From contig JAJQHP010000134.1 in assembly GCA_021199695.1 (NCBI GenBank), positions 1 to 5,317 on the forward strand: 5,317 bases of DNA, written 5' to 3'. The position numbers and the translations under genes were made by a program. Positions 5,159 to 5,317 of the stretch are shown here, piece by piece (position 1 is the stretch's first letter; the number at the start of each line of letters is the position of its first letter). The notes under the pieces were generated by a model, which was not told where the DNA came from, searched no databases, and worked only from the letters and a program-made list of their open reading frames with translations. The DNA comes from Clostridiales bacterium (GTDB lineage Bacteria > Bacillota > Clostridia > Oscillospirales > Oscillospiraceae).

Positions 5159-5317
5159 ATGAAGATCAGCCAGACCCAGCTGACCTGGGTGGCGCTGGTG
5201 CTGGGACTGAACAATCTGCTCCTGCGCCTGAACTGGTGGGCGGCGGCCTATGACGAGTCCGCTCAGCTGGTGACCGACGGGGGGCTGCTGCGCACCTTTG
5301 CCCTGCTGGTAGCGGTC
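5159..5317 (+). CDS. N-terminal fragment of an unidentified membrane protein
   Basis: ATG at 5159 opens a frame that runs off the window, giving 53 residues that begin MKISQTQLTWVALVLGLNN. Residues about 7-24 are hydrophobic and, after two basic residues near the start, could be a signal anchor or first membrane helix. A Trp-Trp and an acidic YDES segment (about residues 31-34) follow, and a second hydrophobic stretch begins near residue 44. A short N-terminal helix, an acidic loop and another helix is an arrangement seen in polytopic enzymes such as GT39-like glycosyltransferases, but too little is visible to name a family. The upstream sequence AAGTGAG (5147-5153) is only a weak ribosome site. 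No other in-frame start is better supported. High-GC codon use matches the neighbours. Confidence 0.65.
   Translation, partial: MKISQTQLTWVALVLGLNNLLLRLNWWAAAYDESAQLVTDGGLLRTFALLVAV

Noticed and set aside
1..5317. CRISPR array, insertion sequence, tRNA or rRNA
   Set aside because: No regularly spaced repeats, transposase frame, terminal inverted repeats, tRNA cloverleaf or rRNA motif was seen.

Overview
The window looks like a high-GC Clostridia chromosome, probably Oscillospiraceae-like (gut Firmicutes). This rests on GC-rich codon use, a Firmicutes-type lexA, AGGAGG-type ribosome sites, sigma-A style promoters, and MgtE transporters behind an M-box Mg2+ riboswitch with an intrinsic terminator. 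The taxon is inferred from gene style, not from a marker gene.

Layout, left to right. (1) 1-988, plus strand: the 3' part of lexA (SOS repressor) followed one base later by ogt (O6-alkylguanine-DNA methyltransferase), a DNA-damage operon. (2) 989-1865: about 870 bases with no convincing protein gene. It is not empty. An A/T-rich block leads into a near-consensus promoter (TTGACA, 17 bases, TATCAT), then about 750 bases of purine-rich, T-poor sequence with many hairpins and a long-range helix joining positions near 1100 to positions near 1620. It ends in a perfect 16-bp hairpin with a T tract. I read it as a gene for a large, ornate non-coding RNA. This is the most interesting part of the window. 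A second hairpin at 1824-1861 separates it from the convergent genes. (3) 1866-5010, minus strand: one Mg2+ transport operon read right to left: promoter, M-box riboswitch, terminator, mgtE copy 1, mgtE copy 2. The two MgtE proteins (461 and 460 residues) align without gaps. Both keep the pore Asp and the GGNSG motif, but copy 2 has lost the Asp of the CBS1 T-x-x-D motif. (4) 5011-5317, plus strand: a divergent promoter region with an 11-base direct repeat and a GTACA inverted repeat, then the first 53 codons of an unidentified membrane protein.

How the parts work together. LexA and Ogt are both DNA-damage functions and are probably co-transcribed. When Mg2+ is high the M-box should fold and let the terminator form, switching off both mgtE genes. 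When Mg2+ is low, read-through yields two MgtE channels whose gating may differ. The large RNA is transcribed towards the Mg2+ operon but has its own promoter and terminator, so it looks like an independent unit of unknown role.
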